64,000 nt of DNA from Kudoa neothunni (Eukaryota > Cnidaria), in NCBI GenBank assembly GCA_964304625.1, contig OZ199839.1, positions 930,001 to 994,000 of the forward strand. The letters run 5' to 3'. This document shows, in pieces, positions 1 through 10,670 of this stretch (the first letter of the stretch is position 1; every line of letters starts with the position of its first letter). The notes below the pieces were generated by a model that worked only from the letters and a program-made list of their open reading frames with translations, searched no databases and was not told where the DNA came from. A program made the translations under genes and the position numbers.

Positions 1-697
1 ATTATTATTATTTTCATTAATTATTATTATTATTTTTATTAATTATTATTATTATTAATTATTATTATTAATTATTATTATTATTAATTATTATTTTCAT
101 TAATTATTATTATTATTTTCATTAATTATTATTATTATTTTCATTAATTATTATTATTATTTTCATTAATTATTATTATTAATTATTATTTTTGTTAATT
201 ATTATTATTAATTATTATTATTATTAATTATTATTTTTGTTAATTATTATTATTAATTATTATTATTATTAATTATTATTATTATTTTCATTAATTATTA
301 TTATTAATTATTATTTTTGTTAATTATTATTTTTGTTAATTATTATTATTAATTATTATTAATTATTATTATTATTAATTATTATTAATTATTATTATTA
401 TTAATTATTATTATTATTATTATTAATTATTTTTATTAATTAATTATTATTATTATTATTATTTTTATTAATTATTATTATTATTAATTATTATTATTAA
501 TTATTATTTTTATTAATTATTATTATTTTTATTAATTAATTATTATTAATTAATTATTATTATTATTATTTTTATTAATTATTATTATTATTAATTATTA
601 TTATTATTTTTATTAATTAATTAATTATTATTAATTATTATTATTATTATTAATTATTATTATTATTAATTATTATTATTTTTATTAATTAATTATT
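1..697. repeat. TTA-rich satellite/microsatellite block
   Basis: Almost pure A/T sequence built from ATT trinucleotide runs broken by TTAATTA joints, with higher-order units such as TTTTCATTAATTATTATTA (about 95-190) and TTTTTGTTAATTATTATTA (about 190-340). The unit drifts along the block, and the last part uses TTTTTATTAATTAATTA. It ends abruptly at about 697, where complex sequence begins. Confidence 0.9.
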
Positions 698-1621
698 ATA
701 ACAACAAAGGTTTTTTATCCTCAAAATCCATTATTTCGTTATGAAATCTCTTCCCTTGTTGACGGAAATAGGTTAAATACATAAATTCATACCTTATAAA
801 TTAATTAATGAATAAGAATTATATATATTTAGAAAGTCTAGGGCTTTTTAGATTTTGAATTTTTATGTTATGATAAGATAGTCTAAATTAAATTTTAATT
901 TTAAACAACTATATTTAATTCATTATTTTTTGTTGATATGTAATTTAACCAAATTGTTATAATACACGCGAATTCGCATGCCAGATTAAATTGATTAATA
1001 GAACCAAGTCGTTACAGAAACAAACAAATTTTTAAAAAATTCCTTGCTTCAAAATAGATTTATAAATTTCATCTAACTGCATATAATAAGTAAGCTTATT
1101 TATATACTTTAACTACCTAAGCTTTATTATTTATATGATGGGTTTGTTAAAGTATATGTGGAACATTTTATCTTTTTTGATTTTAAGCCAAAAAAATACA
1201 CATAAAACTACATTATCTGTGTACTTTTAAAATCACTATTATACAAAAAAATACACGTTAGGAAAAAAGAAAATAAAATATTTTGTAAAAGTTATCTACA
1301 CATAATAAGCGCTGATTGACTACCTCCAAGTATTCGAGGGTTGATTTTTAATTCTATCAATTCCTATTTATAGGGTGTATAATCAGTTTATTTTTAACGT
1401 AAATTTTAATTAAATATCTGTGGCGGGGAATAATAAAATAACCTATAGTTAAAACTACATATAGAATATAAAATTTTTACGAACCACTACAATATCTCAT
1501 CTTAATGTAGTGTAATCGGTTGCCAAACCTCATAAAATGTGTGTGGTTTAGATATCCATTACGAATACATCGACTGAATCGATGCGAAAACAAAAAAGAT
1601 AACATTTCATTAGATTAGAAA
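698..1621. other. Intergenic, nothing recognised
   Basis: AT-rich unique-looking sequence between the satellite and the 3' end of the WW-PDZ gene. I see no coding segment with exon-like composition and no element end. Confidence 0.5.
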
Positions 1622-3453
1622 TTATAGCGCCCCACTTACAGTTTCAATTGTATTGCTTTCGATTTGTTTTTTTGCGATTTCACGTTGATATTCCAAAATT
1701 ACAGGTTTTTCGGCAAAGTGAACGCTTGGTTTGTTGATTTTATTAGCAACCTTTCGTATGTCGCTTAGAAAAGCAGATTTAACTCCGGAGGAAGTTCTCA
1801 ACAACGAAAAACTCTAATAGAAAAGACGGTAGTTAGAATAAATTCGAATGATAGGCAACTTTTAAATGCATTACAAGTGAATCGGTACTTAGAGGCCGGA
1901 ACTCTCGAATCATTTCAAGATTCATCCAACTAAGACAACTTCTAAAGGTTTCTGTGAAAATATAATTGGAATAAAGCAGAATCATACTTGAAAGCATTTG
2001 TCACCTCATCTACACAATTGACGTTTTTATTATTGAGTGAAACGATACGATCTCCGACTTTAAATTTTTTCGCAATGGCAGAATTCTCAACTGCAGATCC
2101 ATCTACACATTCACATCCAATCTAATACAAACCATTTGAATTAAATTATAATTACTTGGATTTGTGGGGATGGGTTTAATTATTCTACATTCACAATCAA
2201 GTATTGTATTCCAGTCCAAATCTGCAATCAATTATAGTGCATCAACAACATGGACAAAACTAAGCATACTGGCCAAATGTGGATTCAATGCAACCGTGGT
2301 ATTCTAGTTTTTAAGTTAAAATAATAGAAACATTTTAAAACAACAACAACAACAACAAAATTAATTAATTAATTACTATTTTACTATAGGAAAAGTTTTC
2401 TGTATTTGATTGATAATTAGTCGATCGTCGACAGTAAACACCTCTATCCGTATCGATACAGTTGGTTGTGGTCAGTGTATTATAGCTGAAAATAAATGTA
2501 GAATTATGTGTGAAAAAAACAACACAATTTATTACTCAATAAAATATAACTCTCCATTGGAATTGATCGCGGGTTCAAATCCGTATGGTAGATTGAAACA
2601 ACAATTCCAACTGTTGGGACATGGAAGTAGACGAGCAACTGTTTCAATGGATTCATTCTCAGCGCTAAAATGGAGAGTAAATAAAAATCTCCAATCATGC
2701 AGTTTACGTGGAGTATATTTTACGACCATTCGCATTTGTCAATATATCTACACCATTCAAGGAGGAAACAACGGTCAGAGAGCTGTGGGGTGAAATTTAA
2801 ATTCGACCATATGAGTTGCAACAATAATACTTATTTTTGGTGGCGTTATTATCGATATCGTCTGTAGAATCGAATATGGTTGTATCGTTGTTGAGTATAT
2901 CGGTACTCGAGTTATCCAACACAAACAAACTCAAGCCTGTATCTTGATCGATGTAATTTTTAGTGGCTGTTTTTGACATCTTGTATGTATATGGTGATAT
3001 GGTAGAGTGGATATCAATAAAATACTGCGTCGATTTTATTGTTATTGTTTAGAGGAGAGTTACCGGAGGATAAAACCGATTGTGTATATTTTCCCGAACT
3101 GTTTGTGAGCGAAATTTTTGTTTCAGCTAAAATATTGAGAATAATTTGGAAAAGTTAATAAAAACCACACATCCAACTACCTTGAACGGATCCACCCGAA
3201 CCTGTCGACTCACCACTTACGCTTGAAACAGATTTTATATATGTTTCGTCGTCGATTTTTTCAGAAAGTTCCAGTGAATCCAACTTTTCCAACTGGTATA
3301 TGTCAATAGTCTCTTCCTATATGAAACACAAATAAGAATTATTGTAAGGGTGTGGTTAGAGCGACCGCGTCGATATGGCATTACATTAGATTCTTCAACT
3401 ATTTTTTCAAATTTATTTCTACTGTTGTCACTCATGCCTGGTTTATACGACAA
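1622..3453 (-). CDS. WW-PDZ domain scaffold protein (multi-exon)
   Basis: Reading the minus strand from ATG at 3453, successive exons join in phase across GT-AG introns of about 45-67 bp into a protein of about 340 residues with stop at 1622. Order: an acidic Ser/Thr-rich N-terminus (from MSYKPGMSDNS), a WW domain, a PDZ domain, and a basic-acidic tail (SVHFAEKPVILEYQ). The WW domain (about 2440-2640) starts LPYGFE and continues NGELYFIDYNT across an intron. The PDZ C-terminal half (about 2000-2115) reads GSAVENSAIAKKFKVGDRIV, followed by SLNNKNV. WW-PDZ proteins usually scaffold membrane or cell-junction signalling complexes in animals. No guanylate-kinase or FERM domain is visible, so it is not a typical MAGI or FRMPD. 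The PDZ N-terminal half is the least certain exon choice. Confidence 0.7.
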
Positions 3454-4084
3454 ACAATTTGGAATAGATACACGATTGTATGATCCTCGTTAGATTATTT
3501 GCGAATTAATTCGGGGATATAAAATTTGGTAGACAAACTAGCAATTATAAGCAACACTTATCATATCTAAGCTGTTTTATGAGCGTTAATCTAGTGGTTG
3601 ACGTAACATATTCATCTTTCAACTTTACATCAATCAATTTATACTATGCTAGGTTTCCACATAGAGAAGGCATGGTGGGTTGAAAAAGTAGAATTAATTT
3701 CTTAAAAATGGCAAATATACCATTAAACGATATGATGAAATAATATATAAATAAGTGGAAGCCATTACTATCGTATGTCATCTATTATATTCTTATCCAG
3801 CGCTAACATCGCTCAATCCGACCCTAATCCAACATTGTAATAGGATCAATGAAGTTTTTTTAATTTAACCAATTCCAATAAATCAAAGCTCTTCCATATA
3901 ATCCATTAGCTACATAATACATAAATCAATTTTAAATTGGTAAATCTAGTTTCTACCTATCTAATCACAATAATGAATTGAATAATCCTCCATTAATCTG
4001 ATTGGTCGAATATTTTTAAGCAGCTTGGATGTGTTTCGCTGGTGAAGTACTTATCTATACCCAATGCTCAATTCATGCATTTAG
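3454..4084. other. Divergent intergenic region
   Basis: Lies between the start of the minus-strand WW-PDZ gene and a small plus-strand ORF at 4085, so it may hold promoters for both. No motif stands out beyond AT-rich sequence. Confidence 0.35.
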
Positions 4085-4276
4085 ATGAGTGAAACTATTT
4101 CCAAACACCAATTCATATATTTCAATCAAACTGATCTGAAGTGTCGATCAATCCACAACTTAGTGCCCTCGCGAGATTTCGACTTTCTAATATGTTTTGT
4201 TATTGCTTTAGCCGTAGGGTTATTGTATCAAATTTATTTATCTATACGTGATTTTGATGACTCGACTTCACCATAA
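4085..4276 (+). CDS. Small single-span membrane protein (hypothetical)
   Basis: A 63-residue frame with ATG at 4085 right after a T-rich sequence ending in TTTAG, so the first visible ATG could also be the start of a 3' exon. Residues about 33-52 form one hydrophobic span (FLICFVIALAVGLLYQIYL), preceded by a charged stretch (SRDFD) and followed by an acidic tail ending DDSTSP. I do not recognise the family. It is divergently oriented to the WW-PDZ gene and sits just before transposon debris, so a chance frame cannot be excluded. Confidence 0.35.
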   Translation: MSETISKHQFIYFNQTDLKCRSIHNLVPSRDFDFLICFVIALAVGLLYQIYLSIRDFDDSTSP

Positions 4277-4429
4277 TCCTCGTTGAATCAATAATAATTG
4301 TAGGTAAATATAATTATCGTGAGAGAATTCAATTCAGTATTAGAAATTCGGAATACCATAATGTAATGGATCGGTTGTGCGTAATCTCCATGGGGTGAGG
4401 AAAATGTGCGTACTGCCTGATAATACCAA

Positions 4430-5260
4430 CTTATTAATGTTTGCGCGCAGAATAAAGAAGCCAATGCGTCCGATCTTTGGTTGGGGTTTTCCCCAAGATC
4501 TTTGGACTTTTCTACTAACCTTGAGTTCACGGGGGTTTTCACTTTTAAGCTAAATCTTAGGTTTTTATCTACAACAAATGTAAATTATTCAATTCTTCGA
4601 GATCAGTTTATAAACAATAAGTTTTGGAATTAGATAAACTAAGCTTTTTTATTGTTTTAGTAATGGAGATAATTTAAATTATTCGAAATTTTAAAAAGAT
4701 ATCACGATCGTCGATGACATATAGTTTCCTGATCCTTGTATAATTTTTAGTTAATACATTATTCTTATTATTCTAATGTTGTGTCTGTATTCAGATATTT
4801 CGACGTTGTCTTAAAATTTTTCTAGTTGTTTTGAAAAACATATTTTAAAGTTATAGACGCATATTACTTTAATGTTTGGATGAAAATTCAAGCGGAGCTT
4901 AAAAAAGGGCGTTGCATAATACGAGCTTCAAAAAAAGATTGACTGATCAAGATACTAAGGACCGCAATTCCAGCTACTGCAAATGTTGAAAGATTATTTT
5001 CATTAATGAACGCGGTACAAACTAACTCGTTAAAGATTGAGATTATAATAATATGTAAACATCTCGCAAAACAATTTATCAGAAGAAATAAAATACAGGT
5101 TTGACGTGGCATCCAACAAATAAACTAATACTTGATGTGAGCCAATGATATTTTGAACGATTGAAAAATAGATCAACATCTTAATTGGGTGAGGGTTGTG
5201 AAGCTGATGCAGAAGACGATTCAGTTGACGACAACAATTAGAAAATGCGCTTAAAATCAA
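4430..5260 (+). mobile_element. hAT transposon remnant (C-terminal part)
   Basis: The + strand at about 4959-5105 translates to IPATANVERLFSLMNA followed by a K/R-rich helix (KHLAKQFIRRNK), which is the hAT dimerisation domain. The upstream 500 bp has no open frame. The same segment occurs, diverged, at 34870-35760, starting at the shared motif with AAGATCTT and CTTTTCTA (4490-4520 against 34928-34950). No terminal repeats or 8-bp duplication were found for this copy, so it is a decayed fragment. Confidence 0.65.
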
Positions 5261-5519
5261 AATTTATGTCATTAAAATAATATTATTGTGTTTTCTTTGC
5301 GACATTGGGGATTTTCGCCGACTCTTGAGGTCTTTTAGAGTTCAACCGTGGGTTTTTTACGATAATCTCATTGGACACCCTGAATGAAACCAGGTCTACC
5401 AGTGGGATTTTAGAGAGAACCCAACGTCGAGAAAAACACTAATTTAAAGTATACAAAAATGGAACCGTATTTATTAACGTTTTTAATCTTCTACTGATTT
5501 AATTATCACGTCTTCAGAT

Positions 5520-6115
5520 ATCTATCTACAGTCGGACCTGGGTAAAGCAAGGTTCCTTCGTATTGCGAGGTCTATATAAGGTTGGTATTTGTTACGTGAG
5601 ATTTCTAGATGGGTAGAAAACAATTAATTATAATCTAGAAACTCATTATTATAAAATTTTAGAAATCAAGTGGAGGGATTTGAGGAATAGAGACCGAAAA
5701 AATAAATAATTTAATTTTCATAATAACTACGTTAGTCTATATTATCGTATGAGAATTGTATGTCCATCACTGTTGGGAACGAACCTGTAAAATGTGCACA
5801 AAATTATTAATTCCGATATTTCTTACGATGGAAAAAGAATGTCATCTGGAAAATGTATGCTGCTTCTCGCGAATAAATTTTTTTTCTTTCCAAAGAATGC
5901 CGCCTAGCTGTATACAGTCAATGGATGTTGGAATAATACATTACTTAAAATGCCATTATCGAAGTACTCTTTGTCAGCACATTCTAATATATGAAGATAG
6001 TTGCGAATTAAAATATACAACTATTAGATTATGTTAAAATCCTTGAAAAATCTTGGGATGAAGTTTCTTCATTAACCATCATCAATTGTTTAAATAAGTT
6101 AAAAATATTTAACTA
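5520..6115 (+). mobile_element. pogo/Tigger transposon remnant
   Basis: The 93-codon frame 5756-6037 reads MPPSCIQSMDVGIIHYLKCH then YRS. This matches the DDE_1 C-terminal stretch of Tigger/pogo transposases (LPPNxTSxxQPxDxGIIxxxKxxYR). Past the stop the expected tail continues (SWDEVSSLTIINC at about 6053-6090). At 5531-5575 lies an inverted-repeat-like end (CAGTCGGACCTGGGTAAAGC then a GAGGTC box). A related end, in inverse orientation, is at about 9535-9598. The N-terminus and most of the catalytic core are missing. Confidence 0.6.
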
Positions 6116-6200
6116 ATTATTTTAAAAATGATAAAAATTGATACATATTTCTCATCCTGTATTTATTTTTTCCATACTTAATTTATCATTTTTATGTAAT

Positions 6201-8435
6201 TTAACCACCTTCCGAGTAAAATGGTGGATTTCATCTTTAATTTTTTACCTCAAATCTAAGTGTAAAATTTTGTATATTCCATCTAATCTTCTAACGTTTT
6301 ATATTACATAATCTACCGGAATAAAAGTTTTTTTGTAAAATAAAATATAACGCAAAAATAAATATCCTCCGGGTAAAATTGGGGTATTTTTACATCCCAC
6401 ATTTTTTTGATTAGATTATTCCGAATAAAAAATAATATTTTTCTGTTAAATTTGATACATTTTCGTTGACAAATTATTGTTTAAATAGACATATTGTAAT
6501 GCGCTCTCCAATCGGACATTGATGAAATGAGCTCTAGTGAATATAATGACAGATGTTCTGATACTGATTCTTCTGATATGGATTATTCCTTTATGCGTGA
6601 TACGTAATCAGATAATTCGGAATTTGAAACCAATTCTCCGTCTAACTCTTTAATAGATAAGAATGGAACCTTACGGGCAATTGAAAAACTCTCGACTTCT
6701 AGAATGGTAGCCGAAAATATTTTGACCAGTCGTACTGGTGTTTCATCTTTCGTTTTACAGAATTTAAATGAAATTTTTGATACGTTTAAAGTGATTTTTC
6801 GCCAGGAAATGTATGATTTAATTTTAAAACACACAAATCAATACGGTAAAAAATTTTTTGGTGATGCTTGGAAGCAATTAGATAGTGTCGAATTCGATGG
6901 ATTCATCGGATGTTTATTGTTAATGGAAATATTTGACGATAATCAACAACCAGTCAAAGAATTGTTGTTTGGGTTAGAAGAGGGAAGACAAGTTTATCGT
7001 GACCTATTTTCTTTAAATAGATTCCCACAAATCAATAGAGCTCTTCATTTCGATGAATTAGAAACATAAGAGACAAGAAATACATCAGATAAATTTAGTC
7101 ACATTCGTGAACTCTGGGATATCCGGGTTGACTCGCTTATCCAGTGTTTTCGACCTACTGAGAATCTTTGCATCGACGAGCAACTTGTGGCTTTTAGAGG
7201 TCGTTGTAAATTCAAACAATATTTACCAAATTTTTGCCTTCAAATATGACCTAATTTTTTTTTAATCACTGACCCAAAGTCAACGTTTGTTTGCAATGCG
7301 ATTTTCTATTTTAGAGATTAATATCAAATTGATACGAGGGCTGTGAATGTTGGTCGGAATATTTTTTTAAAGTTGGTGAAACCATTTGAACGTTCTGGTC
7401 GAAATGTGGTATGTGAAAACTTTTTCACGTCGGTTGGGTTATCGGAAGAATTGGTACAAGAAAAACTTACGATTCTTGGAACGATGCGTTCAAAAACGAT
7501 AGAGATACCACCATATTTGAGGCCAGATAAAACGACTCCTCTTCATTCATCTCTTTTTGTTTTTAATAACAAAAAAATGATGCTAAGATATATGCTTTGT
7601 TCGTTCTCAACAAACACCCAAATATCAACAGAAAGGCCACTAAAACCCGATGTCATAATGCATTACAATGCAGTAAAAGGCGGAGTTGATACGATTTCCA
7701 GATTATTGGCAGCAATAAATGTGAGACGAATATCTTGTCGTTGGCCGTTAATTGTTTTCTTTAACATGGTTGATATCAGTCTGATTAATGCGTTTTGTAT
7801 ATACAAAAATTTATTCCCTTCATCAAAATTACTCCGGAGGGAATTTTTGAAAATGATGGCAACCCAATTGACACATCGACTGCTTTTGAGACGGAAACAA
7901 AATATGACAGCTAGTGAAGATTCCTCTCTAATATCTGTCATAATTGGACAAAATAGTTATGGGATATGTCGATTTTACTATAGGAAAATGATAGAAAAAC
8001 CAAAAAAAATTCTACATTTGTGCTTCATCTTCCTGCAAATTCCATTCCAATCATGTTTGTTTTAACCGATAACTATAAACTATATGTCAATTTTGTCTTT
8101 TTATTTATTATTGTTATTCTTTTGTTCGAATACTTAAAAAAATAATTCTGATGCTGCTTAATAGTTTTCCTAGATTAGAAAATGGAATCATGTAAACGTA
8201 TTGTCCATAAACATTCTACACCGGGTGATAAATATTGATTTGCGGACATGCGCAGTTCGTGCTTAGCTTGAAATATTGGTCTATAATTTCAAAGTTAGTC
8301 GATAAAAATTCTTCCAAATTTACAAAAATAATTATTTTTGCATTATAAATCGTTTAATTTAAAAAAAATGTGGAGTATAAAAATACACCAATTTTACTCG
8401 AAGAGTGTAAATTTTCCAGTGACTTAGAAGGTTAA
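6201..8435 (+). mobile_element. piggyBac element, nearly full length
   Basis: Both ends are visible. TTAA at 6201-6204 is followed by CCACCTTCCGAGTAAAAT, and the other end reads GACTTAGAAGG then TTAA at 8432-8435, giving terminal repeats beside the TTAA duplication typical of piggyBac. Sub-terminal inverted repeats also match: GGGTAAAATTGGGGTATTTT at 6370-6390 against the reverse complement of 8375-8400. The transposase lies inside on the plus strand. The size of about 2.2 kb is normal for the superfamily. Confidence 0.85.
6527..8065 (+). pseudogene. piggyBac transposase, degenerate
   Basis: The frame from ATG 6527 gives an acidic Ser-rich N-terminus (SSSEYNDRCSDTDSSDMDYS) broken by an in-frame TAA at about 6605, then the DDE_Tnp_1_7 domain: FDGFIGCLLLMEIFDD, FSLNRFPQINRALHFDE, a segment with CIDEQLVAFRGRCKFKQYLP at about 7165-7230, VCENFFTSVGLSEEL, and HYNAVKGGVDTISRL near 7660-7700. 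At least one stop and one or more frame changes separate 7069 from 7343. The usual DNFFTS catalytic Asp is Glu here, so the copy is probably dead on two grounds. The C-terminal Cys-rich finger of active elements is not visible. Confidence 0.85.
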
Positions 8436-9600
8436 TTACGTGGTTTATCTAATACACACAATTTATTCATTTTAATTAATACTGTGAAGAATAGGTTTTG
8501 AAAAAGTGCGTAATTTTTTGACTGAACCGTTAAAACCCATATAAAATTATAGAAGTTTTTATGTAAAAGTATACATATTTTTAAATATCCCTTGAGAACG
8601 TTTTCAAAATTAGTAGCAACCTTTTAAAGGTTATAAAAATTTGGTTCGCTATCAAAAAAATAGATCATATTTGGTTTTTAAAAGTACATATTCATGTTGG
8701 TAGATCAAACAATGTTCTAAAAGATAAATATTTATTTTACATCCAGACCGTTTAAAACAAAAATATTGATATTTTAGCTTTACTACAAGAGGTGTGAATG
8801 GTTACTGTTGATTTTGATTGATAGCTAATTATTTTGTTTAGATAAATTGTTCGTTTACATATCTCAAAATATTGAAGCCTAATTTGCTCAAATCAAACTA
8901 AAACGTTTAATTTCCATTAATGGGAAACAAATAAACCAATAAAATATAACTTTCTCCAGGGCTGCTAGAGCTTGGGTTTTTATTGTAACCCTGTAAACAT
9001 TAAATAATAACATAATTTTTTATGTGAGGTACTAATATTTACATTATTAAAAACGTATCTTCTTCAGATTATATCATGCTGGGTTTAAAAGTTTACGATA
9101 TTGAATGACAGAATTTTAGGTAGTTTAACAAGGCACAATTGCATAATTACACAGTAAACAATGTCGCACGTTATCACAAAATTTAAACGCTATTTTAAAA
9201 TATATCTTGAACTACAAAGTAATTAATTGTGAGCGTATTGATCTATACTAGACATTAAGTATGAGTGAGTATTCGTGCGAAAAAATTGCAATAATGTGAC
9301 TTTAAATTTAAATTTAATATTCGAATACGTAATTATACAATCGGAAGATGACAAAAAACTTTAATAGGTACGATTTTATTTTATCGCAGAACTTTAAACC
9401 AGCGTTTTCTCAACTTTGAGTGTTTTTTTCTTAAAGTTGGGTTTTTTACGGTCCATCCTTGGGTTTTCTGTAAAACCCTGTTGGCAACCCTGACCCTCCC
9501 CTATAATGCACATACGCAAGTGATGGGTATTATGAGGTTCCTTTGTATAGCGAGATTTTTTATCGGTCCCATAAAACCTCGCTATATTCAGGTTCGACTA
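8436..9600. other. Intergenic with transposon-end debris
   Basis: No coding sequence. The stretch 9400-9500 resembles 5285-5420 (both contain a GGGTTTTTTACG box followed by CCTTGGGTTTTCTG-like or related text). Positions 9535-9598 look like a pogo/Tigger-type end (AACCTCGCTATATTCAGG). It then runs into a (TA)n tract at 9599-9617. Confidence 0.45.
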
Positions 9601-10385
9601 TATATATATATATATATATGAAGTAGTGGTGTCCGTGTGTTTGCACTAACCTTCTCCTCATACAGAGACTTTCTTTAGTATTTGAGATTATTTTTGTACT
9701 TTAAAAATACAGAATTAACTACGAAAATACAACGGGGTTGTCTTCTTTCTTATAAAGTGGTGAATTTGTAGTGGAAACTTTTTGTAAACAGATTAGCGCT
9801 GATAATAATAAAGTTATAAGAGCATGTGATTTCCTAATAGGTTCAGTGATATGCGTCGATAACTCTAAGTTTCTGTATGTGTCATTGCAGTTGAAACTTT
9901 GAAAATTTACTCTTTTCTACTTTTGAACGTACTTAAGACGATCTGCAATATTCGTTCTTATGTAGGCGGGAACTCGGTGTAAACGCAGATTTGTTGTTTA
10001 AGGAGGAGATTAATACATGTGAATAAATTATTTACATTGCACATTTAATTAATGATAAAAAGCTTTAAATAAACATAAAATGATGACAGCACATTATAAT
10101 TAAAAGCAACATTGTTAACAAACTTTTAGATTAGTTGGTTAAAGTGATTAACACGCCACATGAGTTGTAAGACCTTACGATTTCTAAATGAAAATAAAGT
10201 CCAACAAAGAATAAAGTGGAGATGATCGGGTTTATTGCTATTTATACCTAATAACGCTGTCATCAAAAGGACGATAAATAATTATAATTGACTTTGAACC
10301 TAAAATGACCTTTTCTCTACTCAAGGCTGTAGTTTGCGTGGCCAAACTAGGAGGCACACACCAAGGGGGATTTTCGCGCTAGTAT
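9601..10385 (+). mobile_element. Helitron-like non-autonomous repeat, copy 1
   Basis: Starts after a (TA)n tract with GAAGTAGTGGTGTCCGTGTG and ends with GGGGGATTTTCGCGCTAG followed by T, the CTAG/T junction expected of a Helitron 3' end. The body shares several hundred bp with 12980-13955 and with 44865-46340; shared boxes include a segment ending AACTTTTTGTAAACA then GATTAGCGCTGATAATAATA. No ORF. The Helitron assignment is inferred from the termini; no Rep/helicase is present. Confidence 0.45.
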
Positions 10386-10670
10386 ATATATATATATATA
10401 TATATATAACGCCGTAGTCTCCGTGTATCTGTCAATGTTTGTGCAAAAATTTTGGCTATGGTCGAACCTGTGGCTCTCTCATTTTTTGCATTTTTTACAA
10501 TTTTTTCGTCGAGGGTGGCTCTAAAAAATCTTATATGCTCTTATCAGCTATATTGTATCAAAAATTCTTACAAAATTATAAAAATTAATTTTTCTTCTAA
10601 TCGCATATATAATGGTAAATTCAACAACATAATCCTCATGTTAAACACAAGTTTTTATATTTCACTATGA
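10386..10670 (+). mobile_element. Second element end in tandem, same terminal style
   Basis: Directly after the CTAG of the previous element comes (TA)12 and then AACGCCGTAGTCTCCGTGTA, another 5'-end-like sequence. The stretch 10445-10590 is shared with 49225-49350 (direct) and 12890-12975 (inverted), with the box GTGGCTCTCTCATTTTTTGC. The short open frame here is not convincing as a gene. Confidence 0.4.

Noticed and set aside
1-697. Regularly spaced repeats that might suggest a CRISPR array
   Set aside because: Units are pure low-complexity A/T of varying length without unique spacers, in a eukaryotic context; this is a satellite.
2565-2590. tRNA T-loop-like text (GCGGGTTCAAATCC)
   Set aside because: It lies in the coding strand complement of the WW domain and no tRNA cloverleaf can be drawn around it.
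2410-2793. 127-codon plus-strand frame
   Set aside because: Antisense shadow of the WW-domain exons of the minus-strand gene, whose frames splice in phase.
7663-7941. 92-codon minus-strand frame
   Set aside because: Antisense to the piggyBac transposase, which carries family motifs on the plus strand.
10452-10670. 72-codon plus-strand frame
   Set aside because: Its sequence is the repeated element end also found at 49225 and 12890, with no protein similarity.
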